From Chitinophaga pinensis (GTDB taxonomy: Bacteria > Bacteroidota > Bacteroidia > Flavobacteriales_D > Crocinitomicaceae), in assembly GCA_945870115.1 (NCBI GenBank), contig CAMBRH010000038.1, positions 1 to 16,533 on the forward strand: 16,533 nucleotides of DNA. Direction: 5' to 3'. Position 1 is the stretch's first letter. The number at the start of each line of letters is the position of its first letter. The notes beneath the pieces are model-generated. The model worked only from the letters and a program-made list of their open reading frames with translations, was not told the DNA's origin and did not search any database. Position numbers and translations under genes: made by a program. This document shows, piece after piece, positions 13,522 through 16,533 of the stretch.

Positions 13522-14664
13522 TTAAAAACCTTTTAAATCAATTACATTTCCATCAATTAAAGTGGCTATTTTACCCATCTTTTTTTGAATCACTTTAAAA
13601 TGATGCATATCTTCTGGGGAAATCAAAGAAATCGCTTCTCCTGGCTCTTCTGCCCTACCCGTCCTTCCAATTCTATGAATAAAGTCTTTTGGTGAACGAG
13701 GTAATTCATAATTAATCACGTAAGGTAAAAATTTAATGTCAATTCCTCTAGCAATGATATCAGTTGCAACCAATACACGAATTTTTCCAGCTTTGAATGC
13801 ATTTAATGCTCGAATTCTAGCTTCTTGCCCTTTTTTACTATGCATAGCAAAGGCTTCGATTCCATTTTTTGTTAATTTTTCCACAACTGCATCAGCTCTG
13901 TGAACGGAAGAAACAAATACTAAAACCTGCTCAATACTTTCATTTTTAATAATGTAACGCAATAAAGGACCTTTTTTTTCTTCTGAAATTAAATATGCAA
14001 ATTGTCTAATTAAGTCTAAATTTTTGGCTTCTTCTTCAACTTTTATTACTACAGGATTTTTAAGTAAATTCTTATTAATACTTTCTAAATCAGCGCTTAA
14101 AGTTGCAGAAAATAAAAGGTTTTGTCGCTTTAAAGGAAGTAAAGCTAAAATCTTATTTACTTCTTCTTGGAAACCAAGATTAAGCATTTTATCAGCCTCA
14201 TCCAATACTAAAATTTGCAATTCTGAAAGGGAAAGTGCTTTGGATGAAATCAATTCCAATAATCTTCCTGGAGTTGCAACAACAATTTCCACGCCTTGTA
14301 AAGCAATCATTTGTGGATTTATTGAAACTCCTCCATAAACTGCTTTTGATTTTAATTTAGTTGGTAAATTATTACTAAATAGTTGAAAAACTTCATTTAC
14401 TTGAATCGCCAATTCTCTTGTGGGAACTAGAACTAAGGCTTTTACATGTCTATTTTTAGATTCTTTTTGACCTTGGAATAGTTGTAAAATTGGTAAAACG
14501 AAACTTGCAGTTTTTCCCGAACCTGTTTGAGCAATACCCAAAATATCTTTTCCTTCTAAAATAGCTGGAATTGCTTCTTTTTGAATTGGAAAAGGATTGG
14601 AATAATTTTGTTTTGCTAAAGTTTCTTGTAATTCTTTTGCTAAACCAAGTTTTGAAAATGGCAT
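13522..14664 (-). CDS. DEAD-box ATP-dependent RNA helicase, RhlE-type
   Basis: A 380-residue RNA helicase with the full motif set: Q motif (FPIQ, 25-28), Walker A AQTGSGKT (45-52), PTREL (81-85), GG (111-112), TPGR (131-134), DEAD (155-158), SAT (186-188), then in the second RecA domain VFVSS (249-253), ATDIIARGID (300-309) and HRIGRTGR (330-337). It unwinds short RNA duplexes or remodels RNP, for example in ribosome assembly or cold growth. The chain stops about 40 residues after the last motif and has no basic or RGG C-terminal extension, so it is a minimal core enzyme. RhlE is the closest type by overall motif wording, but the named subgroup is not certain. It has a promoter at 14696 and is followed by the FAD gene. 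Confidence 0.93.
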   Translation of the reverse strand: MPFSKLGLAKELQETLAKQNYSNPFPIQKEAIPAILEGKDILGIAQTGSGKTASFVLPILQLFQGQKESKNRHVKALVLVPTRELAIQVNEVFQLFSNNLPTKLKSKAVYGGVSINPQMIALQGVEIVVATPGRLLELISSKALSLSELQILVLDEADKMLNLGFQEEVNKILALLPLKRQNLLFSATLSADLESINKNLLKNPVVIKVEEEAKNLDLIRQFAYLISEEKKGPLLRYIIKNESIEQVLVFVSSVHRADAVVEKLTKNGIEAFAMHSKKGQEARIRALNAFKAGKIRVLVATDIIARGIDIKFLPYVINYELPRSPKDFIHRIGRTGRAEEPGEAISLISPEDMHHFKVIQKKMGKIATLIDGNVIDLKGF

Positions 14665-14695
14665 AAATTGTTTTTGTTTTTATTGAAAGTTTACA

Positions 14696-14703
14696 CAAAG
14701 ATA
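14696..14703 (-). promoter_or_regulatory. Candidate -7 element of the helicase promoter
   Basis: On the minus strand TATCTTTG is an exact TAnnTTTG match, 31 bp before the helicase ATG at 14664. A TTTA sequence, not a full TTTG, occurs about 18 bp upstream. The leader would be about 25 nt. Confidence 0.55.
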
Positions 14704-14922
14704 CGAAATTAATGAAAATGCTAAAAAAGCTAAATTCATAAAATGAACCAACTAAAAACAAAGTAGCTCATTAAATAATTTTTTTCCTTGAGCATTAATT
14801 CTGAATTTTATCAATATTCATTAACATTACAACTTTTTCATCGATAAAAAAATCAATTTAGCATTTAAACTAAACCCTTTTTAAGCTAATATTTAATTTA
14901 GATAAACTTATAATTAGTAATT

Positions 14923-14930
14923 TAACTTTG
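14923..14930 (+). promoter_or_regulatory. Candidate -7 element of the PHP hydrolase promoter
   Basis: TAACTTTG is an exact TAnnTTTG match, 22 bp before the ATG at 14953. No TTG is placed at the right distance upstream, so only one promoter half is seen. Confidence 0.5.
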
Positions 14931-14952
14931 CTATAACGAACAAAAACAACTT

Positions 14953-16533
14953 ATGTTAATCAAGATAATAATTGGTTTTTTAATACTTCTTTCTTCTGCA
15001 AATTTTGTTATTTGTCAACCATATAATTTTTATCGAGGAAATTTACATGCTCATTCATCCTATTCAGACGGAAATACGGAACTAAGTTTAAATTATTATA
15101 CACCAGCTGACAATTTTGAATATGCCAACAATTCTCTTCATTTTGATTTTTTGGGTATTTCAGAGCACAATCACAATACTGCAGGAATGGTTCTCGCAAA
15201 TTATGCAAATGGCTTATCGCAGGCAGCTGGAGCTACTACACCTTCATTTTTAGCTGTTTACGGAATGGAATGGGGAACAATTTCTGCTGGTGGACATGTT
15301 ATAATTTATGGAGTTGACAGTTTGATGGGTTGGGAACCAGGCAATTTTCAAATTTCGACTCCAAAAACTGATTATGATGGCTTATTTACACAATTAGCAA
15401 ATCGTCCTAATTCATTTTCATATTTAGCACATCCAAACAATACGGATTATAATAGCATTTTTACCTCAATTTACAAAAGTGATAATGATAAAGCTATTGT
15501 CGGAATTGCAATTGAGAGTGGGCCCGCGAATTCTACAAATGACACTTATTCAAATCCAGCCGCAGTTTCTGGATCTTATTATTTGCGCTTCAAAGAATTG
15601 CTTGCCAAAGGTTATCATGTTGGTCCAATTGTAGATCACGATAATCACAACACTAATTTTGGTAGAACAACAGAAAGTCGGTTAGTTATTTTGGCAAATA
15701 GCTTGACAAAACCCAATCTATTTGATGCAATGAAACAAAGACGGTTTTTTGCCTCTGACGATTGGAATGTTGAAGTAAATTTTACAATAAATAATTCAAT
15801 TTATATGGGATCAATTGCTTCTAGAGCATCAAATCCAACCTTTAATATTTCTGTGGTAGATCCAGACCTTGGAGACAATATTGATTACATCAGAATTAGA
15901 TATGCAATTCAAGCTGGAGGCAATACTGCACCACCAATATTAAGCTCTGCGACAATTTCTACGTTAAATTACACTCATTCAATAGCGAATTTAGATACAT
16001 ATTATTACTTCCTAGAAATTCGACAATTAGATGGAGATATGATTTATACAGCTCCAATTTGGTATACGAAAAATTTAGCTTTACCAATTGAAATAACTAG
16101 TTTTACTGCTATAAACAATGAATTAGAAAAAACAATTGACGTAAGTTGGGAAACCGCATCAGAACAAAACTCAGATTATTTTCAATTAGAGACATCTGTG
16201 GATAACATAACTTGGAAAGAAATTGCAATAATTAAAGCACAAGGAAATTCCTCGACGAATTCACTTTATAGTTTTACTGATAGGAATCCAGAAACGGGCT
16301 TGAATTATTACAGATTAAATGAGTATGATTTAGATGGATCAACGCGTGATATTAGGATTACATCTGCGTTATTTAATAAAAGTGATTTATTTGAAATTTA
16401 TCCAAACCCAGCAATAAAGCATATTTGCATTAATCAATATGGTAAACAAAGTTTTGATACGTTCGCCATTATTTCTTCAAATGGTAGTAAAATACGAGAA
16501 GATAAAATGGAAGAAAAAATTACATTTATTGAC
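14953..16533 (+). CDS. Secreted PHP-domain metallohydrolase with T9SS tail, C-terminus missing
   Basis: An open frame of 527 codons that runs off the right edge without a stop. Residues 1-22 are a signal peptide (MLIKIIIGFLILLSSANFVICQ). Residues about 27-270 form a PHP-type domain with metal-ligand candidates in NLHAHSSYSDG (H32, H34, D39), SEHNHN (E71, H72), GMEWG (E106), GGHV (H115), LAHPNN (H160) and VDHDNHN (D228, H229, H232). Residues about 285-375 look beta-rich. Residues about 377-470 are an Fn3-like module common before T9SS tails (LPIEITSFTA, WETASEQNSDYF, NYYRLNEYDLDG). A sorting domain begins at FEIYPNPA (480-487). PHP enzymes are phosphoesterases or hydrolases, and this form recalls CehA/McbA-like hydrolases. 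Probably 30-50 residues are missing. The substrate is unknown. Confidence 0.88.
   Translation, partial: MLIKIIIGFLILLSSANFVICQPYNFYRGNLHAHSSYSDGNTELSLNYYTPADNFEYANNSLHFDFLGISEHNHNTAGMVLANYANGLSQAAGATTPSFLAVYGMEWGTISAGGHVIIYGVDSLMGWEPGNFQISTPKTDYDGLFTQLANRPNSFSYLAHPNNTDYNSIFTSIYKSDNDKAIVGIAIESGPANSTNDTYSNPAAVSGSYYLRFKELLAKGYHVGPIVDHDNHNTNFGRTTESRLVILANSLTKPNLFDAMKQRRFFASDDWNVEVNFTINNSIYMGSIASRASNPTFNISVVDPDLGDNIDYIRIRYAIQAGGNTAPPILSSATISTLNYTHSIANLDTYYYFLEIRQLDGDMIYTAPIWYTKNLALPIEITSFTAINNELEKTIDVSWETASEQNSDYFQLETSVDNITWKEIAIIKAQGNSSTNSLYSFTDRNPETGLNYYRLNEYDLDGSTRDIRITSALFNKSDLFEIYPNPAIKHICINQYGKQSFDTFAIISSNGSKIREDKMEEKITFID

Larger units (their letters stand above)
14665..14952. other. Intergenic region between divergent helicase and PHP genes
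   Basis: The 288-bp gap is the longest without a gene. It holds the two promoter elements listed separately and a 10-bp inverted pair, AAATGCTAAA (14716-14725) with TTTAGCATTT (14857-14866), plus further GCTAA copies near both arms. I see no tRNA, no strong hairpin and no convincing small ORF. The 130-bp spacing of the arms makes a simple stem unlikely; the copies might be a protein-binding site or chance. Confidence 0.5.

Noticed and set aside
14456..14761. 101-codon open frame on the minus strand at the helicase start
   Set aside because: It overlaps the first helicase motifs in another frame and its translation is Phe/Lys/Ser-rich with no recognisable pattern.

Overview
The window looks like chromosomal DNA of a member of the Bacteroidota, most likely Flavobacteriales. 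A Crocinitomicaceae/Fluviicola-type organism would fit, but the genus is a guess. The evidence is: base composition of roughly 30% G+C by eye; four secreted proteins ending in type IX secretion system (T9SS) sorting domains (the 'PNP' motif region near the C-terminus); A-rich leaders without clear Shine-Dalgarno sequences; and promoters of the Bacteroidota form TTG-N17..19-TAnnTTTG. I see no tRNA, rRNA, CRISPR array, insertion sequence, integrase or phage gene.

Left part (1-4909), all on the minus strand. A ferredoxin-NADP reductase-like flavoenzyme (3899-4909) has its own well-formed promoter. Downstream of it lies a two-gene operon of tandem paralogous secreted proteins (3822 to 850). Each has a shared N-terminal beta-rich module, MopE-like Asp-rich metal-binding repeats (two units in one, six in the other) and a T9SS tail. 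The operon has a matching promoter and ends at a clear intrinsic terminator at about 797-829. Beyond the terminator are a MazG-like nucleotide pyrophosphohydrolase, a small four-helix membrane protein and the first 17 codons of a TIGR03643/DUF2805-type protein cut by the window edge.

Middle part (5072-9352), plus strand. This is a tightly packed set of four genes: a six-helix membrane SpoIIE-type (PP2C) phosphatase, a nitronate monooxygenase/FabK-like flavoenzyme, a small membrane-anchored protein overlapping it by 17 bp, and a GT-C-type membrane glycosyltransferase candidate 3 bp further on.

Right part (9393-16533). A Crp/Fnr regulator with a Cys-x5-Cys-Cys cluster in its sensor domain is divergent from a C25 (gingipain) protease. 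By recalled alignment the protease keeps the Arg-gingipain catalytic dyad, its spacing and the S1-pocket Asp. It converges, with a 9-bp 3' overlap, on a FAD-dependent DAO-family oxidoreductase that sits 2 bp behind a RhlE-type DEAD-box helicase. Divergent from the helicase is a secreted PHP-fold metallohydrolase with an Fn3-like and T9SS tail; it stays open to the right edge, so its end is missing.

I find no convincing evidence of a wholly new multi-gene system such as defence, retron or biosynthetic machinery. The most interesting items are the Arg-gingipain-like protease next to a cysteine-bearing Crp/Fnr regulator, the MopE-repeat tandem paralog operon with its undescribed N-terminal module, and the secreted PHP hydrolase. 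Homology statements come from recognising family motifs in the translated sequence; no database search was run.
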